A stretch of 64,000 bases of DNA, from NCBI GenBank assembly GCA_963801985.1, contig CAWDGV010000009.1, positions 114,551 to 178,550 of the forward strand, in the 5' to 3' direction. The stretch is from JABDQZ01 sp963801985 (GTDB lineage: Bacteria; Pseudomonadota; Gammaproteobacteria; Chromatiales; Chromatiaceae). Shown piece after piece: positions 1-8,644 of the stretch (its first letter is position 1; every line of letters starts with the position of its first letter). Below the pieces are notes generated by a model. That model searched no databases and was not told where the DNA came from. It saw nothing but the letters and a program-made list of their open reading frames with translations. A program made the translations under genes and the position numbers.

Positions 1-2
1 AA

Positions 3-344
3 TGGAAACACCTTGAAGGTAACCTGTTTGAACGCCTGCTCGTGATTGCCATCGAAGGACTGGACAATGTCATCAATACGCTTTCAAGCACCCTGTCCTT
101 TTTACGTATCGCTGCATTCAGCCTGAACCACGTTGCTCTCGCAGCAGCAGTTTTTACGCTGGCGAACATGATGGACAGCTTTGGCCACGGGGTCGCCATT
201 TTACTTGGCAACATTTTTATTATCGTGCTGGAAGGTGGCATCGTCGCCATCCAGTGTTTACGTCTGGAATATTACGAAGGCTTCTCACGTTTTTTCAGTG
301 GCAAAGGCAAGCGTTTTAACCCCCTTAAAATAGAATCCAATTAA
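3..344 (+). CDS. ntpI: V/A-type ATPase subunit I, C-terminal fragment
   Basis: Only the last 113 codons are present; the reading frame is open to the window edge, so the gene starts outside. Subunit I (the a subunit) is the membrane stator that forms the ion half-channels against the K ring. The visible part has a hydrophobic segment containing a conserved-looking LSFLRIAAFSLNHVALA stretch, then a last membrane helix rich in G, I and V (GHGVAILLGNIFIIVLEG) and a short LRLEYYEGFSRFF tail, which is the typical C-terminus of this family. Subunit K follows after 39 bp on the same strand. Identification is firm because the whole downstream operon is V-ATPase. Confidence 0.9.
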   Translation, partial: WKHLEGNLFERLLVIAIEGLDNVINTLSSTLSFLRIAAFSLNHVALAAAVFTLANMMDSFGHGVAILLGNIFIIVLEGGIVAIQCLRLEYYEGFSRFFSGKGKRFNPLKIESN

Positions 345-383
345 ATTGAACCAAGTTATAAAGACAGAAATGGAGAACCAAAC

Positions 384-830
384 ATGCAACTAATACTTAT
401 GCTACTTTCTGCCAGTGTCGTCCTGCTCATTTCGGCAGGACTCTTCCTGGAATTCCATCCTGAAAAAATCAGGCGGGAAATGACAGTAAGAGTAAAAAAA
501 GGCATTGGCCTTAACCTGCTGATGTTTACCGTGGGCATGTTTGCCCTGCTGTTTATTGGCTCCCAGGATGTCATGGCGGCCAATGAAGCCATCGGACAGG
601 CAAAAGAAATCAGCGTCGGCCTCGGGCTGGCACTTATTGGTATTGGCCTGCCAACCGGTCTTGCCACGATTGGCGCAGGTATCGCAGTGAGTTCAGTTGG
701 TGCTGCTTCGCTGGCGGTGATCACCGAAAAGCCGGAAATTTTTGGCCGCACGCTGGTTTATCTCGGTCTTGCTGAAGGTATTGCCATCTACGGCCTTGTC
801 GTCACGATTTTGTTACTGGGAAAAATTTAA
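384..830 (+). CDS. ntpK: V/A-type ATPase subunit K (rotor ring)
   Basis: A 148-residue proteolipid that forms the ion-translocating membrane ring. Four hydrophobic segments are visible at about residues 3-22, 43-62, 75-103 and 118-146. The last hairpin carries the glycine-rich helix (GLALIGIGLPTGLATIGAG) and the essential carboxylate in LAEGIAIYG. The first hairpin has no membrane acid, so there appears to be one ion site per subunit. The residue after the carboxylate is Gly; Na+-coupled rings I know of usually have Ser or Thr there, so proton coupling is slightly favoured (inference). A purine-rich Shine-Dalgarno (ATGGAGAACC) precedes the ATG. The stop overlaps the start of the next gene by one base, indicating translational coupling. 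Confidence 0.93.
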   Translation: MQLILMLLSASVVLLISAGLFLEFHPEKIRREMTVRVKKGIGLNLLMFTVGMFALLFIGSQDVMAANEAIGQAKEISVGLGLALIGIGLPTGLATIGAGIAVSSVGAASLAVITEKPEIFGRTLVYLGLAEGIAIYGLVVTILLLGKI

Positions 831-1162
831 TGCGTATTCTGGCGATTGGCAGTCAGGCACTCATGGATGGATTCGCCCTGCTGGGTATTGAAACCCATAC
901 TGATCTCAGTATCGATGCGCTGGAGCATTTACTGAACAATATTGTGCACCAACAGGAAAGAACCCTGATCTATCTGCAACAGGACCTGGCTACTGCGGAT
1001 CTCCCTATTTTGCAGCAACTGCGCCAGGAAGGTGGCCAGATATTGATCAGTATCATTCCATCACTGCATGAGCCGGATAATCGTCAGACACCTATTGATG
1101 CATTAATTGCAAAAGTTATTGGTCCTTCTGCACTGGAAAACAGACATGAACAATCAGACTGA
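830..1162 (+). CDS. ntpG: V/A-type ATPase subunit F (central stalk)
   Basis: A 110-residue soluble protein beginning MRILAIGSQALMDGFALLGIET, the Rossmann-like start typical of subunit F (called NtpG in Enterococcus), which binds subunit D in the rotating central stalk. The start codon shares a base with the stop of subunit K (TAATG). The gene overlaps subunit E by 17 bp. The sequence is poorly conserved after the first 25 residues, so the assignment rests partly on length and position between K and E. Confidence 0.82.
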   Translation: MRILAIGSQALMDGFALLGIETHTDLSIDALEHLLNNIVHQQERTLIYLQQDLATADLPILQQLRQEGGQILISIIPSLHEPDNRQTPIDALIAKVIGPSALENRHEQSD

Positions 1163-1796
1163 TCAGGTTACTGCTTTAAAAGAAGCCATGCTGGATCGCG
1201 CCCACAGGCTGGCTGATGAGCATATTGCCCAGGGTAATATGTCACGCCAGAAAGTCATGCAGGATGCACGCGAAAAAATCCAGCTCATGGAACAGAAAGA
1301 ACTACTGTTTGCCAAGTCACAATCAGAACGTGAATACCTGCGTAAAGTGCAGGCCAGCGAAATTCAGTTGCAGGCTGAACTGGACAGAAACCGCTGGGGC
1401 ATGGTGCAAGTCGTGCTCGAAAAACTGCAGGAACATCTTGAAAACCTGCACCAGGATAACGAGGAATACCGCAATGTTTTTGTTGCACTGCTGGCGCAGG
1501 CTGCCAACCTGATTAATCAGGATGATATGGTGGCCTACATCAATCACGAAGATCATCAGCGTTACGCAGCACAATGGAACACTGTGGTTTCAAAAACCAT
1601 CACCCAGACAATCCGGCTTGCCGATGAAGCCATTAACTGCAGTGGTGGAGTCAGGCTGGTTTCGGCTGATGGCAACATCAGAGTGGATAACACTTTCGAA
1701 GGCCTGCTGTCACGTAAACAGACAGAATTGCAACAAGTGATATTTGAGCGCCTGTTTGCCTCGGTAGCCGGCACTGGAGTACTGTCACATGGGTAA
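1146..1796 (+). CDS. ntpE: V/A-type ATPase subunit E (peripheral stalk)
   Basis: About 216 residues, highly charged and helical over the first 110 residues, with a more compact C-terminal domain; this is the usual build of the peripheral-stalk subunit E. I place the start at ATG 1146 (MNNQTDQVTALK) rather than the ATG at 1107, because the earlier start would extend the overlap with subunit F to 56 bp and adds a hydrophobic stretch (LLVLLHW) atypical of the family. The 3' end overlaps the start of subunit A by 8 bp. Sequence similarity to known E subunits is weak, as is normal for this family; position and composition carry much of the call. Confidence 0.8.
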   Translation: MNNQTDQVTALKEAMLDRAHRLADEHIAQGNMSRQKVMQDAREKIQLMEQKELLFAKSQSEREYLRKVQASEIQLQAELDRNRWGMVQVVLEKLQEHLENLHQDNEEYRNVFVALLAQAANLINQDDMVAYINHEDHQRYAAQWNTVVSKTITQTIRLADEAINCSGGVRLVSADGNIRVDNTFEGLLSRKQTELQQVIFERLFASVAGTGVLSHG

Positions 1797-3585
1797 AGTT
1801 ATTGAAGTCAACGGCCCACTGGTCACGATTCAGCAGAATAATATCCGTAACGGCGAGCAGGTACGCATTGGTAAAATGGGCCTGATTGGTGAAGTCATCA
1901 GTCTGCGTGAACACGATGCCCTTGTTCAGGTTTACGAATCAACTGAATCGCTCAGGCCGGGTGAAACCGTGGAAGGCCTTAAAAAGCCACTTTCGGTTGA
2001 ACTTGGTCCCGGTTTGCTGGGACAGATCTTTGATGGTGTTCAGCGTCCCCTGCATAAAATCCTCGAAATGAGTGGTGAACAGATTGCCCGTGGCCTGACG
2101 GTACCTTCTCTTGACCGGGAAAAACGCTGGCATTTTGTGCCCGCAGAAACACTTAAAGTTGGTGCTCTGATTAAAGGTGGTGAGATTCTTGGCACAGTGC
2201 AGGAAACGCAGAGCATTACACACCGGATACTGGTACCACCCGACTGCGGTGGTGAAATCATCGAGCATGCTGGTGAAGGTGAATACTGTGTTGCAGACAT
2301 CATTGCGCGAGTCCGCGGCAAATTTGACAAGGTCTGCGAACTCAAGATGTATCACGATTGGCCGGTTAGAACACCAAGGCCTTACCAGTCACGCACTGAA
2401 TCAGCTATTCCCCTGCTGACCGGGCAACGCATCCTGGACACCTTTTTCCCCTTGCTTAAAGGTGGCAAGGCAGCCGTACCGGGACCCTTTGGCGCCGGTA
2501 AAACCATGGTGCAGCAACAGATTGCCCGCTGGGCCAATGCCGACATCGTGTTATACGTGGGTTGTGGTGAACGTGGTAATGAACTGGTGGATATCCTGGA
2601 ATCCTTTCCTGAATTAACGGATCCGCACAGTGGTCGCTCCCTGATGGAACGAACCTTCCTGGTAGCCAATACCTCCAACATGCCGGTAGTGGCACGTGAA
2701 GCCAGTATCTATGTTGGTGTGACCATGGCTGAATATTACCGTGACCAGGGTTATGACGTGGTCATGGTGGCCGACTCAACCAGTCGCTGGGCTGAAGCTT
2801 TACGTGAAGTTGCCGGTCGATTGGGACAAATGCCGGTTGAGGAAGGTTATCCTGCTTACCTGGCATCACGGCTGGCTGCGTTTTATGAACGCGCCGGCTA
2901 TGTTAATACATTATGCGGGGATACCGGTTCTGTCACCTTGATTGGCGCAGTCTCGCCACCAGGAGGCGACTTCTCTGAACCGGTAACCAGTCACACCAAG
3001 GAAATCATTCGTACCTTCTGGGCCCTGTCAAAGCCGCTCGCCGATGCACGTCACTACCCGGCTGTCTCATGGACTGAAAGTTTTTCCGATTACGAATCAC
3101 GCGCCAGGCTCTGGTGGGCCGACAATGTCGATTCACGCTGGAGCCAGTTACGCCAACAGGCTTTAACGCTGTTAACCCAGGCCGATGAACTGGAGCGTAT
3201 TGTTAACCTGGTTGGCCCGGAAGCCTTGTCATCCGCCCAACGCTGGATACTGGAAAGTGTCAGTATTATCAAGGAAGGTTTACTTCAGCAAAGTGCACTT
3301 GATCCTGTAGACAGCTACTGTTCACCTGAAAAACAGTTTCAAATGATGGCGCTTATTCTGCGCTTTTATGAGACTGGCCAGGAATTGATCGAACTGGGCA
3401 CTCCTGTAGAGCAGCTTGCACAGTTGCCTGAAAATGGAAAAATCAGACGTTTGAAGTCAGCCTTTGGCAATGATCAGCTTGAGCAGATGAAAAATTTTGC
3501 TGAAGAGCTTTTTGAACACCTTGATTGCATGCGTGCCGAATATGCCGGCACCAGTAAAACCACTCATGGGGAAACCCGCGCATGA
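1789..3585 (+). CDS. ntpA: V/A-type ATPase catalytic subunit A
   Basis: A 598-residue catalytic subunit of the soluble V1/A1 head. It has the N-terminal beta barrel (GKVIEVNGPLV), the family-specific bulge domain, and the P-loop GPFGAGKT at about residues 230-238. The catalytic acid lies in GCGERGNE, and the ADSTSRWAEALREVAGRLGQMPVEEGYPAYLASRLAAFYERAG region is diagnostic, though split here to keep to the motif: key parts are DSTSRWAEAL and EEGYPAYL. Length matches the family (about 580-600). The start ATG lies within the end of subunit E, and the gene overlaps subunit B by 4 bp (ATGA), so translation is coupled. Confidence 0.97.
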   Translation: MGKVIEVNGPLVTIQQNNIRNGEQVRIGKMGLIGEVISLREHDALVQVYESTESLRPGETVEGLKKPLSVELGPGLLGQIFDGVQRPLHKILEMSGEQIARGLTVPSLDREKRWHFVPAETLKVGALIKGGEILGTVQETQSITHRILVPPDCGGEIIEHAGEGEYCVADIIARVRGKFDKVCELKMYHDWPVRTPRPYQSRTESAIPLLTGQRILDTFFPLLKGGKAAVPGPFGAGKTMVQQQIARWANADIVLYVGCGERGNELVDILESFPELTDPHSGRSLMERTFLVANTSNMPVVAREASIYVGVTMAEYYRDQGYDVVMVADSTSRWAEALREVAGRLGQMPVEEGYPAYLASRLAAFYERAGYVNTLCGDTGSVTLIGAVSPPGGDFSEPVTSHTKEIIRTFWALSKPLADARHYPAVSWTESFSDYESRARLWWADNVDSRWSQLRQQALTLLTQADELERIVNLVGPEALSSAQRWILESVSIIKEGLLQQSALDPVDSYCSPEKQFQMMALILRFYETGQELIELGTPVEQLAQLPENGKIRRLKSAFGNDQLEQMKNFAEELFEHLDCMRAEYAGTSKTTHGETRA

Positions 3586-4967
3586 AGCAGCTTGAATACC
3601 GAAATGTGACTGCCGCACGCGGCTCGTTATTATTTTTAAAAGGCGGTAATGATGCAGCCCTGGGTGAACGGGTTGCTATTCATGATATTGACGGCAATGT
3701 CAGAAATGGCCAGGTCATCCGTACCTCTGAAAGTATGACACTGGTGCAGGTTTTTGAATCAACCGATAACCTGGACCTGGAAAATACCTGGGTACGTTAC
3801 CTTGATGAACCATTTGAACTAGCCCTGTCTCCCGACATGTTAGGCCGGAATTTCAATGGTATTGGTGCACCCCGGGATAACCGCCCTCCTATTGTTTCCA
3901 GCCTGGTACGTAATGTAAATGGTGCACCGGTCAACCCTGCTGCACGGGCATACCCCAGAGAATTCATCCAGACCGGCCTTTCCAGTATTGATGGACTCAA
4001 CTCGCTGGTACGCGGCCAGAAACTACCGGTTTTCTCTGGCTCCGGTTTGCCGCATAACCGCCTTGCTGCCCAGATTGTCAGACAGGCCAAACTGCCTGAT
4101 GATGCATCCAATTTCGTGATCGTATTTGCCGCCATGGGCGTTTCCCATTCAGATGCACGTTTTTTTGAATCCGAGTTCGAGTCCAGCGGTGTATTGCGTA
4201 ACGTTGTCATGTTTACCAACCTGGCCAACGATCCGCCGATGGAACGTCTGATCCTGCCAAGGACAGCCTTGACTGCAGCAGAGTACCTGGCCTATGACCT
4301 CGACCATCACGTACTGGTCGTGATTACCGACATGACCAACTACGCCGAAGCTTTGCGTGAAGTCGCCACGGAAAAAGGTGATGTACCTTCCCGTAAGGGT
4401 TACCCGGGATACCTCTATTCCGACCTCGCTGAAATCTATGAAAGAGCCGGTCGTGTGCATAATCGTCACGGGTCCATTACCATGATCCCGATTCTTTCAA
4501 TGCCCAGTGATGATATTACACACCCGATTCCCGACCTGACCGGCTACATCACTGAAGGACAGATCGTGTTGAGCCGGGAACTTCACAGCAAGTCGGTTTA
4601 CCCGCCTGTTAACGTGCCACCGTCCCTGTCCCGCCTGATGAAAGATGGTATTGGCAAGGAATTCACCCGCGATGACCATCCGCGTCTGGCCAGCCAGCTC
4701 TATGCCTCCTATACGCGCGCACTTGAGGCCAGAAACCTGGCTTCCATTATTGGTGCCGAAGAACTCTCGCAACGCGACAGGCGCTTCCTGGCATTTGCGG
4801 ATGCATTTGAAAACCAGTTTGTCATGCAGGGTGAAGAAGAAGAGCGCAGTATTATTGAAACGCTCGACCTGGCCTGGGAGCTGCTTTCATTACTGCCACC
4901 TGAAGCATTAAGTCGTGTTACCGAGGCTGATATTCAGAAATACCATAACTGGGATGACAGTCTCTGA
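3582..4967 (+). CDS. ntpB: V/A-type ATPase regulatory subunit B
   Basis: A 461-residue non-catalytic nucleotide-binding subunit that alternates with A in the head. It starts with the beta barrel (YRNVTAARGSLLFL), and lacks a true P-loop: the corresponding position reads FSGSGLPHNRLAAQI, as expected for B. ITDMTNYAEALREVATEKGD and SRKGYPGYLYSDLAEIYERAG are the characteristic B-subunit segments. Length fits the family. It begins inside the last codons of subunit A and ends by sharing a base with the ATG of subunit D (TGATG), so A-B-D translation is coupled. Confidence 0.97.
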   Translation: MKQLEYRNVTAARGSLLFLKGGNDAALGERVAIHDIDGNVRNGQVIRTSESMTLVQVFESTDNLDLENTWVRYLDEPFELALSPDMLGRNFNGIGAPRDNRPPIVSSLVRNVNGAPVNPAARAYPREFIQTGLSSIDGLNSLVRGQKLPVFSGSGLPHNRLAAQIVRQAKLPDDASNFVIVFAAMGVSHSDARFFESEFESSGVLRNVVMFTNLANDPPMERLILPRTALTAAEYLAYDLDHHVLVVITDMTNYAEALREVATEKGDVPSRKGYPGYLYSDLAEIYERAGRVHNRHGSITMIPILSMPSDDITHPIPDLTGYITEGQIVLSRELHSKSVYPPVNVPPSLSRLMKDGIGKEFTRDDHPRLASQLYASYTRALEARNLASIIGAEELSQRDRRFLAFADAFENQFVMQGEEEERSIIETLDLAWELLSLLPPEALSRVTEADIQKYHNWDDSL

Positions 4968-5584
4968 TGGAAGAGCGGCTAAACATACCGCCGACCAAGT
5001 CCGCCCTGCTGGAGTTACAGCGACGGGTGAATTTCCTGCATGAAGGCTACCGCTTGCTGGAACGCAAACGTGAACTGTTAACACGTCTTGTCTATGAAAA
5101 ACTCGACGAATATCGCCGCCTGAAACAGGACTCACTGACCTCGCTTAAAACTGCCTATGACTGTCTCAGCATTACACAGATGCGCATGGGCAGTTCCCGC
5201 ATCCGGCAATTGGCACTGGGTATGCCTGAAGGTATCGAGGCATCCATCCTGCCAAGGCGAAACATGGGTGTGCAATATCCGGCGATCACGATCAAGAAAT
5301 TACCATTACAGGCTGTCGGCATACTGGGTACAGATGCCAGCCTGGATGAAACCCGCCTCAGCCTGGCGGAAATGGCCGAGAAGATGGCCAACCTGGCTGA
5401 AGTAGAGACCGCCCTGTGGCGCCTGCTCGAAGAGCAGCGCAAAACCCAGAAACGGGTAAACGCACTTAAATACAACGTTATCCCCCGCTTTGAACGCACC
5501 ATAAAGTTTGTCAGGGACAGTCTCGAGGAAGAAGAGCGCAATACCTTGTTCCAGATCAAGGTCCTGCTTGAACAGACCACTTGA
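4967..5584 (+). CDS. ntpD: V/A-type ATPase subunit D (central rotor)
   Basis: A 205-residue protein with long amphipathic helices at both ends and a small middle domain, the architecture of rotor subunit D. The start PPTKSALLELQRRVNFLHEGYRLLERKRELL is typical of the family: an N-terminal P-T-K/R-x-x-L followed by a coiled coil. Near the C-terminus RVNALKYNVIPRFERTIKFV is also characteristic of D. It is the last V-ATPase gene of the operon. No subunit C gene is seen between K and D; it may lie upstream of the window. Confidence 0.93.
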   Translation: MEERLNIPPTKSALLELQRRVNFLHEGYRLLERKRELLTRLVYEKLDEYRRLKQDSLTSLKTAYDCLSITQMRMGSSRIRQLALGMPEGIEASILPRRNMGVQYPAITIKKLPLQAVGILGTDASLDETRLSLAEMAEKMANLAEVETALWRLLEEQRKTQKRVNALKYNVIPRFERTIKFVRDSLEEEERNTLFQIKVLLEQTT

Positions 5585-5656
5585 AAACCACACAGAAACT
5601 GGACAATATCTGTGATGCAGTGAGTTTCATCAGGCATTTACTTATGGAGAAGAGAA

Positions 5657-6127
5657 ATGAGCGCTTCCGAAATCATGCAACCCAACCCCACTACACTGAA
5701 ACCTGATGATTTAATCGGCACTGCTGCAGACTGTATTTTGACAAAAAGGTACAGAAATGTACCCGTCGTCGATAATGAAGGACGCTTTGTTGGTATTTTC
5801 GGGGTGAACTGCCTGCTGAAACTGACACTGCCGCAAGCTGCAATCATGCATAAAGGCCTCGATAATCTGACATTTATCCACGAGACACTGGTGGACCTGC
5901 TGGAGCGTTTTAACGAGGTAAAGAGCCAACCGGTTTCAACCTGTATCGACAGGGATATTATTACTGTACCGCCAGATAATCCGCTACTGGAAACCCTGCT
6001 GATCCTGTATCGCAATAAAAGCAGTATCCCCGTTGTAGACCCTGAAACCCAAGAATTACTTGGCATGATCTCGTACTGGGATGTCGGCAGGCATATTCTT
6101 TCTGCCGGGGAAAACCACGATGCATGA
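5657..6127 (+). CDS. CBS-domain pair protein
   Basis: A 156-residue protein consisting of two CBS motifs (residues about 8-62 and 90-148), recognisable from I-M-x-P-N-P-x-T-L-K-P-D-D-x-I, the N-V-P-V-V-D-N-E-G-R-F-V-G-I-F strand, and a second copy containing TVPPDNPLLETLLILYRNKSSIPVVD. CBS pairs usually bind adenine nucleotides and regulate a partner enzyme or transporter. A good Shine-Dalgarno (GGAGAAGAG) precedes ATG 5657. The end overlaps the next permease gene by 8 bp, so the most economical role is ligand-dependent regulation of that permease or of the preceding ATPase (inference). Confidence 0.88.
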   Translation: MSASEIMQPNPTTLKPDDLIGTAADCILTKRYRNVPVVDNEGRFVGIFGVNCLLKLTLPQAAIMHKGLDNLTFIHETLVDLLERFNEVKSQPVSTCIDRDIITVPPDNPLLETLLILYRNKSSIPVVDPETQELLGMISYWDVGRHILSAGENHDA

Positions 6128-7457
6128 ATCACAAATTGCCGAAGTCGTGTTTGGTATCAACCCCGGCTGGTACGCTGGCTCGCTATTTGTTTTGACCTAC
6201 CTGCTGATTCTTACTGACCGGCTGAACCGGGCCATTGTTTCCATCAGCGCTGCCTGTCTGATGATACTCGGTGGTGTATTGACACAGCGGGCTGCATTCG
6301 AAGGAGTTGATTTTAATACCCTGGGACTGCTTACCGGTATGATGGTGATCGTAGCCATGACTAAAAAATCAGGCATTTTTCAGTTCCTCGCAATCTGGTC
6401 TGCAAAACTCGTTAAAGCCAGCCCATGGGGAATCCTGGTCATGCTGATGGTCGTTACCGCGGTACTTTCAGCCTTGCTCGACAATGTCACAACCGTTCTC
6501 CTTATCGCACCCGTAACACTGCTGATTACAGACTCGTTGAAAATCAATGCCTACCCTTTCCTGTTTGCTGAAATTTTTGCCGCCAATATTGGCGGAACCG
6601 CAACGCTGATTGGCGATCCTCCCAACATCATGATCGGCTCGGCTGTTGGCCTGACCTTTAACGACTTCATCATCAACCTGGCACCCATAGTACTGGTGAT
6701 ACTACCGCTTACAATGATCCCCATTTACCTGATCTGGGGGAAACAGTTGCATGCCGAAGATAAGTACAAGATCCGTGTCATGAATTACCGGGAACTGGAC
6801 GCCATCACGGATACGCGGCTTCTAAAACAGTCAATGTTTGTTCTTTTCCTGGTCATGCTTGGCTTCACACTGGGTCATCAATATCACATCCAGCCGGCTA
6901 CAGTCGCCATGTCAGGCGCAGCGCTGTTACTGATTCTTGATAACATCCGAAAAAATGAGGCCGAGCAATCCCAGTCTATTCAAAAGGTTTTCTGCGAAGT
7001 GGAATGGGCAACTTTATTTTTCTTTATTGGTCTTTTCATCGTCGTCTATGGCATTGAAAGCACCGGACTACTGGAGGTAGTAGCGCATAAAGTATTGGCA
7101 CTGACTGATCAAAACCTGGCCGTAACAGCTATTGCAATCATGTGGGTTTCAGCAGTTGCTTCAGCCATTGTGGATAATATTCCCTTCGTTGCGACCATGA
7201 TCCCATTGATTAAAAACATGGCGGTGACTTTTGGTGGTGCAGATCAATTGACCCCACTATGGTGGTCATTGGCCCTGGGCTCATGCCTGGGCGGCAATGG
7301 CAGTCTTGTCGGCGCCAGCGCCAATCTCATTGTTGCAGGTTTCGCAGAAAGGTCCGGACAACCCATCCACTTTCTCCCTTTTATGCTGGCTGCTTTTCCG
7401 TTAATGCTATTTACCATTGTGATTAGCAGTATTTACCTTTACCTGCGTTATCTTTAA
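6120..7457 (+). CDS. NhaD/ArsB-type ion permease (IT superfamily)
   Basis: About 445 residues and 11-12 membrane segments. Two inverted half-repeats are marked by GGTATLIGDPPNIMIGSAVG and by ASAIVDNIPFVATMIPL, the paired motifs of the ArsB/NhaD branch of the ion-transporter superfamily; a third loop GGNGSLVGASANLIVAG corresponds to the second GxxPN loop. Known members move Na+/H+, arsenite or silicate, and the substrate cannot be told from sequence. ATG 6120 (MHESQIAEVV) is chosen over 6081 because a GGGG Shine-Dalgarno sits just upstream and the overlap with the CBS gene becomes short. Placement behind a V-ATPase makes a Na+ or H+ circuit plausible. Confidence 0.85.
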   Translation: MHESQIAEVVFGINPGWYAGSLFVLTYLLILTDRLNRAIVSISAACLMILGGVLTQRAAFEGVDFNTLGLLTGMMVIVAMTKKSGIFQFLAIWSAKLVKASPWGILVMLMVVTAVLSALLDNVTTVLLIAPVTLLITDSLKINAYPFLFAEIFAANIGGTATLIGDPPNIMIGSAVGLTFNDFIINLAPIVLVILPLTMIPIYLIWGKQLHAEDKYKIRVMNYRELDAITDTRLLKQSMFVLFLVMLGFTLGHQYHIQPATVAMSGAALLLILDNIRKNEAEQSQSIQKVFCEVEWATLFFFIGLFIVVYGIESTGLLEVVAHKVLALTDQNLAVTAIAIMWVSAVASAIVDNIPFVATMIPLIKNMAVTFGGADQLTPLWWSLALGSCLGGNGSLVGASANLIVAGFAERSGQPIHFLPFMLAAFPLMLFTIVISSIYLYLRYL

Positions 7458-7486
7458 GAATGAAGTCAGCACCATTTTAAACAGGC

Positions 7487-8092
7487 TTATGCAATAGCTT
7501 TATGAATCAGGGGAATCAGTGGCTCTGGTAAAGTAATGTTGCCCGATACGGCAAACTGCTGAGCCTGCTTTGACATTTTCTTCCAGGTCTTGCGAATAAT
7601 CTCAAGCCATTTTTCCTCGCTGTATTCCGGGTGCTTGCTCGCAAAAGCCAGCATGTAATATTCGATGAAGACCAGGTCGGCAGTATCTTCCAGAAGCTGG
7701 CTATCAGGATTTACCTTAAGCGCCCTTTTACCTACAGCTTTTTTTACTCGTTCAATAAATTCATCATCGTAACCGGCTTGAGCCAAAAGCCTGCCTGCTG
7801 TATCGGCATGGAACTTGTAAAGCCCTGTGCGCCATTGAAAATAGCCCTGGCGTCCTTCAGGATAATCACTGCGGGCGGATTTCCAGCGCTCCACGTGCTG
7901 TGCGTGAACCGCAAGTTTTACTGCATCATCCGCATCTGGCGCGTATCGTTTCAGCATATCCGACATACGGTGAGAATACAGGAGTTCTTTGGGCCAGGCC
8001 TTGCCATCAGCGACATCTTCGTTGGGGTCTGCTCTATTTGCTGCGTCAATTAAATCGATGGCTTTTTCAAATAGCTGTTGTGATTGCGACAT
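7487..8092 (-). CDS. DUF4202 family protein
   Basis: A 201-residue soluble protein matching DUF4202 as I remember it: an early F-x-x-A-I-x-L-I-D-A-A-N segment, PKELLYSHRMSDML, LAVHAQHVERW, YPEGRQGYFQWRTGLYKFHAD and a C-terminal KTWKKMSKQA. The conserved His pairs (SHRM, AQHVERW, KFHAD) and acidic LEDTADLVF resemble an all-helical HD-like fold, so metal binding or a hydrolase role is possible, but no function is established. The gene is convergent with the permease (29 bp gap). The ATG is preceded by GGAG-like purines on the minus strand. Confidence 0.88.
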   Translation of the reverse strand: MSQSQQLFEKAIDLIDAANRADPNEDVADGKAWPKELLYSHRMSDMLKRYAPDADDAVKLAVHAQHVERWKSARSDYPEGRQGYFQWRTGLYKFHADTAGRLLAQAGYDDEFIERVKKAVGKRALKVNPDSQLLEDTADLVFIEYYMLAFASKHPEYSEEKWLEIIRKTWKKMSKQAQQFAVSGNITLPEPLIPLIHKAIA

Positions 8093-8609
8093 GATTTTTC
8101 TCCGTATCCAAAAATTCTATTGAATAATATTAATAACCCGCCTGCAGGAAGAAAATGATATTACTCAGATTAACGTAAAACTCCCCCTGGAAAAGCTGGG
8201 AAAATTAACACCATGGATAACCAACAGTCGTTTAATTATTTATCTGTTGCTTTATCTTAATGAGCAGATTTATCACTGTATCCGACGTCTCCTGAAATTT
8301 ACCCAGATGCTTTTCAGCTTCCTCGGTATCATCTGCCTACAATCCGGGCTAAACAACTGAAATTTTTTGACCCAGATCAATACGACTTGCTCCGGGAAGA
8401 CTATTCTTATCCATAAGGGAAAGATTCAGCAATTATGAGTCTGTATGGCGCCAAGCTAACGTGGCTGGCGCCCCTTCCCTTGCAGCCACTATTTCATTAG
8501 TGGCTTTTCTTTTGCCTTTATCAATTTGACTTTACAACTGCCAAAACAGGCCCGGCTTTCTTCAGGTTTGGCGAATATTACATTGTTTTTACTAAAGTTT
8601 ATTCAGGCT
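8093..8609. other. Intergenic region with a short coding remnant
   Basis: A gene-poor stretch of about 520 bp between the divergent DUF4202 and csp1 genes. On the minus strand, 8340-8232 reads as about 35 codons of helical, coding-like sequence (starting ADDTEEAEKHLGKFQETSDT, ending with TAA) but it has a stop immediately upstream and no start, so it is probably a decayed gene end. Two hairpins at 8447-8513 are listed separately. The rest shows nothing I can support. Confidence 0.45.
8447..8513 (+). terminator. Tandem hairpins ending in a U-rich tract
   Basis: The first hairpin pairs GGCGCC (8447-8452) with GGCGCC (8467-8472) plus an inner AGC/GCT. The second is AGCCACTA (8484-8491), loop TTTCAT, TAGTGGCT (8498-8505), followed by TTTCTTTT. 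The second has the form of a rho-independent terminator on the plus strand. No plus-strand gene lies just upstream, so it may end a small RNA or an unrecognised transcript, or act before the csp1 promoter to stop read-through. Confidence 0.6.
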
Positions 8610-8638
8610 TTGACTAATAATTAAATACCCCTTAATAT
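8610..8638 (+). promoter_or_regulatory. Sigma-70 promoter of csp1
   Basis: A -35 box TTGACT (8610-8615), a 17 bp spacer and a -10 box TAATAT (8633-8638) match the vegetative consensus closely. Transcription would start near 8645, giving a 5' leader of about 150 nt before the csp1 ATG. Confidence 0.75.
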
Positions 8639-8644
8639 GTTTGG

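Noticed and set aside
7631..8053. 140-codon plus-strand frame opposite DUF4202
   Set aside because: Shadow of a well-supported family protein on the other strand.
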